Below are positions 44,286 through 57,060 of a stretch of 64,000 nucleotides of DNA, piece after piece; within the stretch, counting starts at the first letter, position 1; each line of letters starts with the position of its first letter. Source of the DNA: Bactrocera neohumeralis (taxonomy: Eukaryota > Arthropoda > Insecta > Diptera > Tephritidae); NCBI RefSeq assembly GCF_024586455.1, contig NW_026089623.1, forward strand, positions 124,001 through 188,000, read 5' to 3'. A model generated the notes under the pieces. That model did no database searches. It saw only the letters and a program-made list of their open reading frames with translations, and had not been told where the DNA came from. The position numbers and the translations under genes were made by a program.

Positions 44286-47200
44286 TCAATCGATTTTAAC
44301 TGCCCCGTATATTTTTCGGATAAAGCTATAAGCGGAAAAAAAGCCAATTGTTCCGGTCAGTAGCCAAAAGGTTAGTACCATAATTCCTGAAATGATGTAT
44401 AAAATTATTATTTAAATACTTATACATAATTTAGGTAAGAGCGCACCTGTATAACTTAAGTATAGGAGCGTAGGAATGAATTCAGTAATTTCCAGTTTAG
44501 TAAAAAAATAGAAAATGCTGTAGAATAACACATACACAGCTGAACCACCAGAAACGACAAAGCTTCGCCACCACCAGCGGTAATCCTAAGAAATATAAAA
44601 TATATATTAGTTTCTTGGTTTGGTTTTAATTTTTTTTATGAAAATGTATTACCTCTCCACATAATTGAAAATATGTCATAACTATTGATATTTGACCACA
44701 GCTGACAACTAAGATACAAAATACGAGAAAGAGGAAACCGAACAAATAATAGAATTGGTTTTGCCAAATAGCAGTGAAAACGAAAAACAATTCAATGAAA
44801 ACCGCTCCGAAAGGTAAAATTCCAGCCATTAACGTACTGAAATATAAACACTAAATTATTAAATTTGGTATAAGTAATTGTGATTCTTACCTAAGCACAA
44901 CATTCATGTACCAGTGCTGTGTGGGAACTTGTCTTGGTATCATATTGGTGCGGACAGGATGTTGATATGGCTGCTTTCGATAGCCAAAGTAGTATCCTAA
45001 ATAGACCAAGGGAACTGATATTCCAAACCACAAAAGCAGTAACGAAATCATTGTGGTGAATGGTACTGCGCCACTTGAATGTTTGTCCCATATAAAGAAA
45101 TTTATTATAAACCCGGTTCTATAAAAAAAAGTGTAATCAAGTTTATATTTTAATTATTATACAAAATATACCCAAAAACAATTCCAGGATATAAAGTAGC
45201 AGTTAGAAATGCCGAACGTTTCCATTCCCGTCCTTTCATAGTTTTATAAAGACGTGCAGAAAAGTATCCAGCAATTGTTCCCATGAAAACGTACATAAAA
45301 ATGCCTGAAGTCATTAAAGCTCCTCGGGAAGATGGTGACAACATTCCAAGCATAGCGAAAACTACAAGAAACTTATTACTTATATTTAATTTAAAATATA
45401 AAACTATTAAATGATTAGACAACACTAAAAATGGAGAAAATACAAAAAACTGAAATTTTAATTTGAAAAATTAGTGGCATAAAAACAGATAACTTGAGGT
45501 CTTAAAATAACTGCTTGTCAAAGAGCTTTCTTATTGGTCAATCACTTGGTGCTAATAGGATATATTTCGCTACCACAAAAGTCGAATAGAAGGCTGTTTT
45601 TAAAGTAATTACGCCAAAAAAATTTGATTTGATTCGCTAACTATCGAAATAATAAGGATTCTTGCTTACAAACACAAGTTAATTGGATCACTCTGTATGT
45701 TATATAGCGAGGCAAGGGATTAATATATTTAGTACAAAAAAAAACCCGAACTCACATATTGTTATTAATGCCATGAAAAATATCTGTATTCCGCTGCCGA
45801 TAACTGCAGAAAACAGACGCGTATTTCTCGGAGGACGAAAGACGTCACCATGGACTAACTTCCATCCCGTTTCCTCTAGCGTGTCCTCTATGTTGTCATC
45901 AGTGTTGTAGCGTGCGATATCTCGACGAAGAGTCCGTATCATAATCATAGTTAATATACCTACAAACAATTATATTTATCTAAATATAAAACGAAATTTA
46001 TTTTCTGTAAACCTGAAAGAAAAAATACGACCACGAGCGAGTTGATAATGCTAAACCAATGAATTTGGACGTCTTTCATTCCAAGATATATATCCCATCT
46101 AGAAGCCCAGCTAACTTTGGATTCTTTCCATTCTACAGAATAAGTAAAATACAATTTTGTATTCGAAATAGGATTTACCTAAAATAAATATAAAAAATTA
46201 CTTATGTAGTTGTTGAATAACTTTGAATATATTGTGGTATTACCGATTGCGGTCTTGCATTATCCGGAAAATTACAAGAATCGCCCTCGAATTTTATATC
46301 TTTATAATTGACTGAAGCGGTCTCAACCTCAAAACCAACTACGCGATATTTGTTTCTACATCAAACAATGATGAACAGGTAATCAAGGAAAACGAAAAAC
46401 AAAACTTACTTGGTGTGCATATGGTATGATATAATAAATTTTAAGTGATTGTTAATATATATATTTTCACCCTCAATTTGTCCTAAACGGTACCCATGCT
46501 CGTAAGTTATTTCATTGGGATTATTAGCATTTGAGATTCTAGTAGCTACGGGCAAGTTATCAACCAGCCTAAAATAAAAAGTTTTAACAGTTGACAATAA
46601 ATGTATATTATGGCACAGTGAACTTACAAATGAACGAAATACTCATGACGTATCCTCTCTGCAACTATAGCTGATTGATCTTTGTCCCAATTCATAGGTT
46701 GATCTTTTTTGTGACATAGTAACTTACAATTAATGTTTTCAGCCATACGAACATCATAAGGTGTATTTACTATACGATCGCCTCGAAGAACTTCACCTAA
46801 ATTTTCTGATTTATATATTAAAGTACCATTTTTGGGCAAGCAGAATTGAAGTGAGTAATACTGGTAAGGCAACTGGGTCCGACTACTTGTCATTTTTACA
46901 GCTTTAACATCGATTTTTTGACCCATAGAAAATTCGACGGGCGCAACACCCGGCACATAAAAACCTTCCCCAAATGATAGCGAAATCAGAATCATCAATA
47001 ATCGCACAAGAGTGAATTTACACTAAAACAATGTTAATAAAAAAAAATGCAAAGAAAGAATTACATTAATGTCATTTTAAAATCTCAAATATAAAAAATT
47101 GTGTTTAACGTGTCATCTGTAACAGATCATATATTATTATTTTTCAACTGAAGACAAGCCCTATAATTGCCAGAGTTACTTTATGCTAAATACCCTCATG

Positions 47201-47315
47201 TGAGCGTTGAATAAATCCATTTGGAAAACCTTTCTTAAATCGAATTTAAAACTTTCTTCACTTCGTATCTAAATCTTAATCTAAAATTGTATCCACTTAT
47301 ATTCTTCTTCGACAT
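44286..47315 (-). CDS. TM9SF4: Transmembrane 9 superfamily member 4 (TM9SF4)
   Basis: Nonaspanin membrane protein of endosomes and Golgi; family members act in membrane-protein sorting, cell adhesion and phagocytosis in flies. Exons on minus: 47022-46628, 46568-46410, 46355-46244, 46178-46013, 45959-45756, 45361-45172, 45118-44891, 44836-44653, 44585-44447 and 44386-44286. All are joined by GT-AG introns with consistent phases, 626 codons including the stop. A candidate first exon is 47315-47262 (MSKKNISGYN..., donor GTGAAG), giving about 643 residues, the usual length. The mature N-terminus reads FYVPGVAPVEFS and then LPYQYYSLQFC, as in TM9SF4 rather than TM9SF2. Nine hydrophobic segments follow the lumenal domain. 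FIWDKHSSGAVPF, GYYFGYRKQPYQHPVRTN and IPRQVPTQHWYMN are highly conserved blocks, and the C-terminus is KID, a Golgi-retention type tail. No frame damage. The first exon is the only uncertain part. Confidence 0.93.
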
Positions 47316-48144
47316 ATACAGTCACAATGGATATATCGTCAGTTCGCGTTCACACATAAGAACTTTTGTTCCTTAAACTCGTGGTTTCATTGTTGCCAAT
47401 GCCAAAAAGCCCTATCTGATGGATATTCTTCATAGAAACCTCACAACTGATTTGTGAGGTTATTCTTCCTCAAATTTCACAAGAAAAAATACTAAAAACT
47501 CACCACATGAGGTGAAAAGAAATTTGCTGTAAACCAAAACAAAGAAACAAAAAAAAACTAAACAAATGGACCAGCACATTCCTTATGCTGATGTTGTATG
47601 TAAAAGTTCAAATACTCACGATTTCCTCACAAATTTGTGATGTATGAAAACAAACCTCACAATACAAAATTGGCCTGCTGCAAGCATAGAGTGAAGTAGA
47701 CGTGTTTTGTGTTCTTCAAATAACTTAGTAAATTCTGTTGTTTACTGGGGGAAAGTTACTTTATTTTTTGTGTGGGAGTTCCAGAGAGGTTAAACCACCT
47801 AAGTGGGCATCAGGCCTAAAGAAAAAGATAAGTACACTTTGATTTTTAATAATATATAATCATTTGCACTTACCTTTTGTATTTTTCCGCACCAATTTGT
47901 GAAAAATAAATACAATTATTTCCCCTTACAGGAGCGTGCACTTAATTTGTATTTTCATTATTATTAAACGTTTTGTTTTCTTTGTTTTGTGATCTATCAG
48001 CTGTTCCCCTTCTCGTGTTTTCATTTTTTCGTTTGGTTGGTGAATTGCCAACCATCCAAAACACAAGTATCAGTTGTTCCCTTTTTACTGTCTAATTACC
48101 AAAAGTCGCATTGCCTACTATTTTAGTTTTAAGTTAGACAGTAA
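47316..48144. promoter_or_regulatory. Upstream region of TM9SF4; possible 5' non-coding exon
   Basis: No coding pattern on either strand. A good minus-strand donor (AAATACAAAAG|GTAAGTG) lies at 47877 without a preceding in-frame ATG, so it could end a 5' UTR exon. Short inverted motifs CCTCACAA and TTGTGAGG recur at 47450-47465 and 47628-47662. Promoter position not determined. Confidence 0.3.
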
Positions 48145-48680
48145 TACCATGTTCAGACCGACACTTAATCACACGATTCCGGCTGTTGAATAGATTATCC
48201 CACTAATCCAAACAATTTTTCAAGATTTCGCCATACAAAAATGACAGTTCCAAATCACTTCATTGAAATGATTTGAAACTGATCCACGCTAAATCTCTCT
48301 GTACGGCTCTGATTTTGCGCAATCTACTTGTCAGCACTGGAAATCTGTTACATTATCACAGCTGATTTAGACACTGCAAAGGGAAAAAAATGGAAACAAA
48401 CAAATTTTTTTAAAGCAATGAATCTAATTTCATCTGAAAATCGACTTCACAAATGAAAAAAATGCATCCATTATTTCTATTATATGGAAAATATTAAAAA
48501 AAACCGTCTTTTATTTCAAAAGACTATATGACAATCTTTTCTTTTGATAAATATTAATGTGAATTCTTGAATGACAATAACAGCTGTTTTTTGATCTTTC
48601 TAACGGTAGTGAGAACACTGTTGGGTTATGAAATGCTTATATATAATCTAATCTTTTAAATTTTCGGTCTGAACATGGTA
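48145..48680. mobile_element. 532-bp MITE with TA target duplication
   Basis: The ends CCATGTTCAGACCGA (48147) and TCGGTCTGAACATGG (to 48678) are inverted and flanked by TA. The interior is AT-rich and non-coding. Superfamily not clear; Tc1/mariner- or ISL2EU-like ends are possible. Confidence 0.7.
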
Positions 48681-48749
48681 TAAAGCTAGGTACTGAACGT
48701 ACACATCGAGGGGTGTTACCAAACTATTTTCTCGCTGAGGTATGGCCTC

Positions 48750-51318
48750 TAGTGATGGGCGATGTTGTGACTTTTCAGGAACACTGCTACTTGTGACTGT
48801 GATTTTGCAGTAGCAGAGATTTTAAACTGTGACTGTGACTGTAATAAAAATTGTAACAGACAAAGACCAATAAAGTAGAACAAAATTGTTTCCTTTTTTC
48901 ATTTAGGACAATGTACATATTTATTAGAATAAACAGAAATTAACAAAGTAAATTCATTTTTAGAAAATCACCAAATACAATATATATACATAAAAGATAA
49001 AATTAAATAGTGTTAAAAACATTTACATTAAATGGAAAAGAAGGCCAAAATATTATGTTAATAAATATTTGCCATTTGTATTCAAAAACAACAATATTTC
49101 AGTATTTATTTCGCTTAATCTTGACCGACGATCACATACAATTTGCCCCGCTTTGGAAAAAATTGGCAAGGAACGGAGAAGGCTAAAACACATAAATACT
49201 TTTTGCTATTTCTTCCATTTTAGGGTATCTGCATTTATTTTCAAGCCACCAGTGAAATGGGTCGCAACTACGAGAAACCACGGGAAACCTTCCAAATAGC
49301 GCTGAATTTCAATAATGGCTTTTGCTTCTACGCTACTATGTGGTTTATGTTCATTAGCGTATTTATCGAAAGAACTTCATATTGATACTGATTTTTCAAC
49401 ATTTTCTTCTGTTCTTTCAGTCTGAAATTCTATTTCTTCCCTTTGCATTTCTATTAGATAACTTTTTATAATTTTTTTGTGTTATGAGCTGCTGATTTGA
49501 ATCTGGGGTCAAGAAAAGTAGCTACCGTAAGTGTATTGCTGTGTTGTAAACTTCTAAAACGTTCCCTAATTGCATTTAAAAAAATTTCAATCACTTTTTT
49601 ATGGTGTTTGAAAATATTTCAGTTCGCAATCTATTCTCAGTTCTATACACATCTAATAGACCATTTGCGATTGGTATTACCAGCGAACCTGTGCAATATG
49701 TTTCACCACTAATGCTTACTGTGGCATCTCTAAATGGTTTAAAATTTTGCACAAAGCAGCAACAGTCGCCCACTCGTCGCTGGTTAATATAGGTAAATTT
49801 TTGTTTATAATTACCAAAGTACATTTAACCGCTTCTTCCAACTCCGAAAAACTCTCCAACATTGCTAGTGTGGAGTTCCACCTCGTTTCAACTTGTTGAA
49901 TTAATTTTAGAGCTTCTTTACCGCTGTTGCGCTGGTAATTTTCAAACGCTTCATTCGCTGAAGTACTTTTCTTGAAGTGAGCAACTATTGTTTTAACTTT
50001 ATCAGTTACTTGTTCTACTTCAGGAATGCGCAATCCTTCTTTTACAATTAAATTAATTGTGTGAGCCACACATCCAAAATGCTTTCAACCTAACTTATTA
50101 ATTATAGCACTTTTTATGTTACTAGCATTATCCGAAACAGCTAGCAATATTTTGTCGTTAATTTTCCAATCACTTACAATTTGTTGTATCGCCTCACCTA
50201 AGTTTTCAGCTGTATGATTTTGCTTTAGTTGGGATGACGATAAAAGCACTGACGTTAGTTCAATATTTTCGGAGACATAATGTGCCGTTACAGCAATGAA
50301 ACTAGACATGTTCCGCGATGTCCAACAATCAGTGGTGATGCAAAACTTTTCCTCGCTCCTAATCATTTCTCGCACCTTATGTTTACATTCCTCATACAAT
50401 GCAGGAATCATTTATTTTGATTCACACGTCTGCTAGGAATGTCATAAGATGGATTTAGGGCTGTTACAAATTCCCGAAAACCTTTGTCCTCAACTATAGA
50501 GAAAGGTTGCAAATCCACCGTAAAGAGCTGCAATAACTTGCTTGTTATTTCACTTTTTGATTTTAGCCGCGCGACATTTAAAATCTTAGTTTGTGTAAAG
50601 GCTTTGGTAATGCAGTCGAAGTTGATGAAATATCCTCTTCAAAAGTAACAGGGGCATTTTGCGGCGCTGGCGTAATTTCCGACAGCAAAAACATTTTCAC
50701 AATACCTATTTGATAATAACTTCAACATTATATTACCATTTCCAATCGAAAAGTAGGATGCCTCCGTTCCATATGTTTTTTTAAATTTGATGTTGACGTT
50801 TTATATGATATTTTGGATTTACAAATATCACATTTTGCGAAAACAGCATCCACCTCTTTAAAATACTGCTACACATAACCTGTTTTGGTTCTTTTTGACA
50901 CAGACATCTTTAATTTTTATTACGTATAAGCAAACTAATTTGTAACCGTTTCATACAAAAATTAAATGTAAATGAGGCATTGAGGTTTCTGTAATCAATT
51001 TAATTTGTACATAAGTATTACCCGTTTAAAGCTAAATTAACTTTTTATATGTTAACCAATTTTTACTTATCCAAAATTGAAGAAAATTCATAGCTTTAAT
51101 GAATATGAATTCATCACACCCACAATTTTTTTTGTTCCACGGTGAATGCTATTTTGTCACAGTCACAATTTTTCATGTGATACTGTGACTGCTACTTTGT
51201 TTCCCATGTGTTCGTTATTTCCAGTCACTGCTACTTAAGGAAACTTGTCACAGCTGTGACCAGTGATTTTTAAGTAACAGTGACAAAGTCACAGGTACTC
51301 AGATATTTGCCATCTCTA
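48750..51318 (-). mobile_element. hAT transposon, 2.57 kb, inactive
   Basis: Ends are TAGTGATGGGCGATG at the left and, reversed, TAGAGATGGCAAATA at the right. Flanks ATGGCCTC and ATGGTTTC may be a decayed 8-bp target duplication. Sub-terminal regions are rich in GTGACTGTGAC / GTCACAGTCAC motifs, possible transposase-binding repeats. It encodes a broken BED-hAT transposase on minus. It sits at the start codon of the second R1-clade LINE. Confidence 0.75.
49060..50907 (-). pseudogene. hAT transposase (BED finger, DDE, hATC)
   Basis: From 50907 down: MSVSKRTKTGYV, then FAKCDICKSKISYKTSTSNL with HMERRHP, a BED zinc finger (C-x2-C...H-x4-H). The catalytic domain follows at 50411-49716 with CITTDCWTSRNMSSFIAVTA, AVSDNASNIKSAI and VETRWNSTLAMLESFSELEE, then KPFRDATVSISGE. 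The hATC dimerisation block near 49310-49060 is recognisable only in broken frames (WW..N..RYP, K.Y....S.PS). Stops at the BED linker and after 49712 make it non-functional. Confidence 0.8.
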
Positions 51319-53215
51319 ATGGTTTCCGAAAATAGTATTGGGCGAACACCGGATAATCCTTTACGAAGGATTTCTAAAAAATTGAGAACACTGCCTAATG
51401 GTAAAAATGAGGAACCCACCGCTGCTGGATCGAATAAGAAATGTGATACTGCCGATCAAGTAAGAAAGGAGAACAAGCCTGAGGAATTGCAAGATGGAGA
51501 AACGGTCAGCATTTTTATCAAACTGGGCAAAAAAATAACAGAATTGGAGAGCATGTTGGCGGGTCAAAGGCACATTAACCAAACCATGCGCGAACTTGTG
51601 AGCAGTATAGTGGCGTTACATGCAAAATCGGAAAAAGTAGAAAACCCACCGAGAAGAGTGATAATAGGAAAATCATCTCAAGTCACTATTGGTAGAGATG
51701 ATAATACCCAAAAAAGAATGCGAGAGGCACCAGGCTTTTTACCACCCAAAAAAAGCCAAAAAACGTAGTTGAAAAGGGGCAATTGTCGTATAGTGGAGCA
51801 GTAAAAAACACCCAAAAGGATATCACGACTCTCCAAAACGCAAATGAAAGATGGGTAGACGTGGTTAAAAAGAGGAAACCGATGGAAAAGAAAATTAAAA
51901 CAAAATCGGATGCCATCATTATCACGAAGAAAGAAGGGGCGTCGTACGCAGATATTCTGCGGAAAATAAAGGGTGACAGCGGGCTTGAGGAGTTGGGTTC
52001 GAACGTAACCTATGTTCGGAAAACACTCAAGAAGGTCTACCTTCTTTTAGAACTAAAAAATGGAGCAGACACGAAAGCCGAATCTTTCCAAAGCGTCTTG
52101 GAAGGAGTGGTCGGAGAAATGGCTATGATACAGCCTAAAACCCACAACGTTACCATTGTATGCAAAGACCTGGACGAAATAACAACTCCCGAAGAAATTT
52201 GCTCAGCACTGAAAAGTGAGTGTGGAATCCAAAGTCTAGAGACTACAAATGTCAAAAGTCTGCGAAAAACGCGTAGCACTTATATGCATGCGCGCTCAAG
52301 ATGCTAAAACCGCACTCAATTTGGGAAAAATAAAGATTGGGTGGTCAGAAGGGTGCTTCAAAAAAAAATTTTGAATTTTTTTTTCAACTCTTACCCCCTC
52401 AAATGTTAGTGATTGACAAGCAAAAAATCCTCCCTCAAGCTAGGCGCTGTAGCTTAACTGTAAGGGGTTCCTATTTTTTTTTTAGTTTCCCATACATAGG
52501 GATTTTTGTTTTTTCATTCAAACTAAAATTTCACCAACTAATTTTCGTTTCTCAAAAATAACCATCACATATTCAGAAAGTTCACTTTTCAAACTTTGGA
52601 AATTCCCGCAAAAAAATGATTATTCTCAGAAACTTTTTTTATTTTTATTGAAAACATTCCAAATTTCAAATCACTATATTTAATCGTTTAATTGAGATAA
52701 TCAAACTTTGTCGCAGAAATTTATAGGGTTTGAAAAGTGAACTTTCTGAATATGTGATGATTATTTTTGAGAAACGAAAATTAATTGGTGAAATTTTAGT
52801 TTGAATGAAAAAATGAAAATTCCTATGTAAAATGTATGAGAACCTAAAAACAAAACGGCGACCCCTTAGAGTTAAGCTACAGCACCTGGCTTGAGGGAGG
52901 ATTTTTTGTTTGTCAATCACTAACAGTTGAGGGGGTAAGAGTTGAAAAAAAAAATTCAACATTTTTTTTGAAGCACCCTAGTGGTCAATCTGTCGCCTTC
53001 CCAGGTGTTATAAGTGTTTCCATTTGGGTCACATGGATCGTAAGTGCTGCAGTTTGACAGACAGATCTTCCCTATGCACGCGTTGTGGAACTGCAGGACA
53101 TTTAGCAAAGTCGTGCACAAACGTTCCGAGCTGTATGCTCTGCAAAAGGGAGCACTCTGTATTGAGCACGACTTGCCCAAAGTACCTCGAGATGATGAAG
53201 TCTCTAGGTAAATGA
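51319..53215 (+). pseudogene. R1-clade ORF1 (gag-like), interrupted
   Basis: It starts ATG at 51319 (MVSENSIGRTPDNPLRRISK), has a helical middle (TVSIFIKLGKKITELESMLA), and a one-base break near 51766. It continues LSYSGAVKNTQKDI and ASYADILRKIKGD, then the domain before the knuckles (ALNLGKIKIGWS) at about 52340. The foldback insertion follows. It resumes ICRLPRCYKCFHLGHMDRKC, CTRCGTAGHLAKSC and a third knuckle (CMLCKREHSVLSTTCPKY). The stop TGA (53213-53215) overlaps the ORF2 start. Confidence 0.75.
52343..52990. mobile_element. Foldback/MITE with ~250-bp inverted arms
   Basis: The left end AGGGTGCTTCAAAAAAAA (about 52349) and right end TTTTTTTGAAGCACCCT (about 52979) start long inverted arms that share, for instance, CTTACCCCCTCA and CAAAAAATCCTCCCTCAAGC. 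The arms together cover most of the 630 bp. GTGGTCA is repeated at both flanks (about 7 bp). Removing it restores the gag reading frame (IGWS|ICRLP). No protein encoded. Confidence 0.8.
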
Positions 53216-55623
53216 AGATACTCCAGCTGAATATAAACCATTGCGCAGCAGCACAAGATTTGCTAGATCAGACAATCATAGAAGGGAACATTGATAGAAC
53301 TTTTTAGCAGAAACCCCTCCCGAAAGCGAAGTTGGAAACAACAAGAATTCGACCCAGACCTGTTTGAGCTAGTCTGGAGGGCATCAAAGGCATCAGGTGA
53401 CGGCGCCGCCCACCTGGTATCAGCAGTTCGAAAAGAACTGGTCGCAGCATGCGATGCAACAATGCGTAGAACGTCACATCACAACAAACGGCGGCCTGTA
53501 TATTGGAGGAATGAGGACATTTCCACGCTGAGAAAGCTCTGTCACTCGGCTAGACGGCGTCTACAGCGTAACCGGGGTGAAACGAACGAAAATAGCCATA
53601 GGGAAGAATTTAAAAGCCACAAAAAGCTCCTGAAGTCGGCAATTATCCAAAGCAAAAAATCATGTTTTGAGAAGCTGTGTGAGGAAGCAAACATTGACCC
53701 TTGGGGTACTGCTTACAAAATATGTATGTCCAGATTTAAAAACAAGCAGCAGCAACCTAAAGATGCATCTTTTATGGGAAAGGTCGTCGAAACATTATTC
53801 CCGAAACACGATCGGATTTCATATGCCAAGCGACGAAACGACGCTGCAGAGTCACCCCCGTTAGTCACAGAAGACGAACTATTGGCAATAGCAAAGAAAA
53901 TTAAAAACACCAAAGCGCCTGGATTGGATGGCATACCAAACAGAGCTCTGAAGGAAGCCATAAGCTCAAAACCTTGAGTTTTTGCTAAAATGTACAACGC
54001 TTGTATAAAGGAAGAGGTATTCCCCGACTCTTGGAAAGTACAACGTTTAGTTCTGCTCCCAAAACCAAAGAAACCACCTGAAGAACCTTCATGGGACCGA
54101 CCTCTGTGTATGCTCGACACAATGGGTAAAGTGTACGAAAGTATAATACGAAACCGCTTATAGTGAGCAATCCAAAAAGCCGGCGGATTATCAGAGAGAC
54201 AATACGGCTTTATAAAAAAGAGATCCACTATTGACGCACTACGAGAAGTCGTCGATACTGCGAAATGTGCAGTTAGTGGCAAAAGATGGAAAGGTGGCAC
54301 AAAAAAGTACTGCGCGCTAATTACCCTGGATGTCAAGAATGCGTTCAACTCGGCAAAATGGGCAGACATAATCAAAGCCCTGTATGAAATACGGCATCCT
54401 GAATACCTCATAAACACAATAACGAGTTATTTTAAAACAGAAGGCTGTTTTTTGAGACGGACGAAGGCACCAAGAGCTACCCTATCTCGAGTGGTGTATC
54501 TCAAGACTCAGTGTTAGGCCCACTATTATGGAACCTTATGTATGACGGGGTGCTAAAAAGACAGCAACCAACAGGCGTGAAACTAGTAGCTTATCCGGAT
54601 GATCTCATGGTGGTAGCAGTAGCCAAACAATTAGCCGACTTGACAAATAAATGTAATGAGTGCTTAAATGGTCTACGCCAATGGTTCTCTTCTGTGAATC
54701 TGAAACTGGCGGAGGAAAAACAGAAGTTTTACTCATAAGCTCTAGAAAGATAGAAGAACGAATAGAGCTTACAATAGGGGAGTGCGAGATTACCTCGCAG
54801 CCGCAACTGAAGTATCTGGGAGTAATATTGGATTCCAAATTAAAATTTAAAGAACACCTGGAGTATTCTTCCGCGAAGGCAAACAAAATTTATAATGCCC
54901 TATCGAGAATGATGACCAATAGAGGCTGTGTGCGTTCCAGCCGGCGATTCTTAATAGCGAAAGCAATGAGTTCCGTAATACTGTATGCGGCACCAGTATG
55001 GATACAGGCAATGAATATAAAAACGTATGCTAAACAAATAATTGCAGTGCTTAGGCTTTCTGCAATTCGAGTAATAAGCGCTTTCCGGACTATATCAACC
55101 GACGCTGCTGAAGTATTAGCCAGCATGCTGCCTATTGACATCCAGGGAGACGCACTCGAGCGTTTATATCAGCTATCAAAGCCTAAAACAGTATCGTCAA
55201 GGACAGAAGAGAGAAACAAGAGCACTAAAATGTAGCAGGAGCGGTGGAATTCCTCATCCAAAGGGCGATGGACCCACCGACTTATAGCAGACATCCACTC
55301 ATGGGTAGACAGACGATATGGGGACCTAGACTTTCATCTGACCCAAATACTTAGTGGACATGGATGCTTTAGAAGCTATCTTTTCAGATTCCACAACGAC
55401 ATTAGTCCGAACTGTCCGACGTGTGCAGAGTATAGAAGACTCTGAACATGTAGTATTTTATTGCCCTCGATTTTCAAATACAAGGGAAAAGCTGAAAACC
55501 ACACTCGGTGGTAGTGTTACGGTCGATAATTTAACGACACTCATGTGTCAATTGACTGATAAATGGAAAGCTGTCAGCGAAGCGTCAGCATTCATAATGA
55601 CCAAACTGAGATCTCTTCAATAG
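53212..55623 (+). pseudogene. R1-clade ORF2 with deleted endonuclease
   Basis: The start MKILQLNINHCAAAQDLLDQ is an R1-type endonuclease N-terminus, but within about 25 codons it jumps to the linker before the RT (FELVWRASKASGDGAAHLV, WGTAYKICMSRFK). RT pieces follow: KNTKAPGLDGIPNRALK, then in broken frames KLVAYPDDLMVVA (the usual YADD reads YPDD), the thumb LKYLGVILDSKLKFKEHLEY, and APVWIQAMN. The C-terminal HGCFRSY and CPTCAEY-like segment, then EHVVFYCPRF, end at the stop near 55621. The endonuclease is missing and the polymerase box is mutated, so the element is dead. Confidence 0.75.
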
Positions 55624-55795
55624 ACTAAGCGTCCGTCAGTCCGCGCAATAGAGAAGACTTAAATGTCTTGTCCCTCAAACGAAGTAATACTTAACCGGTG
55701 GTTCCGTGGGAGAGTCTTGAGTTGGGAGTAGGTCAAGTTTAGCGGATTAAAGTTCCGCACTCCGGCTTTCGATGCTTCCCCCTACTATAAAAAAA

Positions 55796-56600
55796 ATGGT
55801 TGTGTTTGTTTTGTTAATTTCAATATTTTTATAGAGATTTGCAATTATTTTCTTGAAATAGAATAGAGGAACTATTATTTGTTTGTGAGGAGCAGGAGGA
55901 CGCGGTAAAAAGGAGGAAAATCCTAAAGCCTGCTCACAATAGGTAGGGTGTGGATTTTTGTGAGAGCATGTGAATACGGCTGTAAGAATATATTTAAACT
56001 TACCCACTTTAGACTTATTTTTTCGTGATATTTGTGTTATTGGCCAAAATACAATGCGTTTTTCACTGGCGGACACGATTTCTCATATTTGGATCATCTG
56101 AAACACAAAAACCCAATTTATTCTTGAAAAGTACTAGTTGATAAATAAAAAAGTAATTGATGTTTGTTTTTTAATTTTCCTCATATTTCTTACTCAAATT
56201 TTGTAATAACATTGTCAATAAATTATATAAGGACGATAGCCAGACGTTTTGTGAACATTAAAAAAAAAAATTAAGCAAAACGGTTGAGTAATTCGACCGG
56301 AATCATGTCCGCCAGTTTAAAAAAGTGTGTTTTGAGGAAAACGCGTTTAAAGTTTGAGGTGTGCACTCCAAACACTGCGAACGTCGAACGGTTTATTTAC
56401 TTTTGGGCCTTTTTCGAAACCTTCAATTGGTAAAGTGGGTTTCTACATTAATTCTAAAGGTATAAGGGAACAGAAAATGCAAAAAAAAATTGAAAAAATA
56501 TTACCCAATGACCCCTTAAATGCCCACAAAGTTTTATTTAGTCCGATCAGGCTCAATAGAGACTTATAGTCCTGACAGACGACAGCGCCAATTAGAGGGC
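55796..56600. other. No gene seen; one short inverted pair
   Basis: CACTGGCGGACACGATT (56062) and AATCATGTCCGCCAGT (56301) form a 15-bp inverted pair about 250 bp apart that may mark a small MITE. Otherwise AT-rich. Confidence 0.35.
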
Positions 56601-56601
56601 T

Positions 56602-56880
56602 TAATTTGCATTTACTTGCGTATTTGACGCAAGTTAATGCAAATTTGTAATGCACAAGAATTTCGTACATTTAGCCGAATTTACCAAATTTGAGTAGGCA
56701 ACACTGCTCAAAAATGGCCGATTTTTGCTATTTTCTGACAGATGTTGCTTGGAGTGTGCCGCCTCCCTTGCGTTTACAGCATTAGTGTATTATGTGTAAG
56801 TATATTAACAAAAACAAATTTTAATATTTTTAAATGGCAGAAAATAAACAACGCACTGTTTACTAGCCATTTTTCCAATA
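56602..56880. repeat. Direct repeat, unit 1
   Basis: About 279 bp starting TTAATTTGCATTTACTTGC and ending CCATTTTTCCAATA, repeated in the same orientation at 57432-57708 with about 10% difference. Includes the shared block CAACACTGCTCAAAAATGGC. Confidence 0.8.
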
Positions 56881-57060
56881 TTCTTAACATTTTCCTACAC
56901 TTTTTTCGCATTACAATCCATTATTGCTTTTAATTTCACTCTATTATCTTTCAACGTAATTATTAATAAACGAATTTTTTCGTTAAATTTATATTGATTT
57001 TCCAAAAATACCAAAATTTCTATTAATAATTTATCTTACTCATTTTTATTTCACTTTTTT

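Larger units (their letters stand above)
51319..55795 (+). mobile_element. R1-clade LINE, second family, decayed
   Basis: ORF1 and ORF2 overlap as ATGA, and ORF1 ends in three CCHC knuckles. ORF2 begins with an R1-type endonuclease start and has an RT with C-terminal CCHC-like residues. A 3' UTR follows to an A-rich run near 55790. The left end meets the hAT element. A foldback element is inserted at 52350-52979. Differs clearly in protein sequence from the R1 element at 24933. Confidence 0.75.

Noticed and set aside
52337..52962. Mirrored frames KNFEFFFQLLPPQ and NFFFQLLPPQ as a gene pair
   Set aside because: They are the two arms of the foldback element read on opposite strands.
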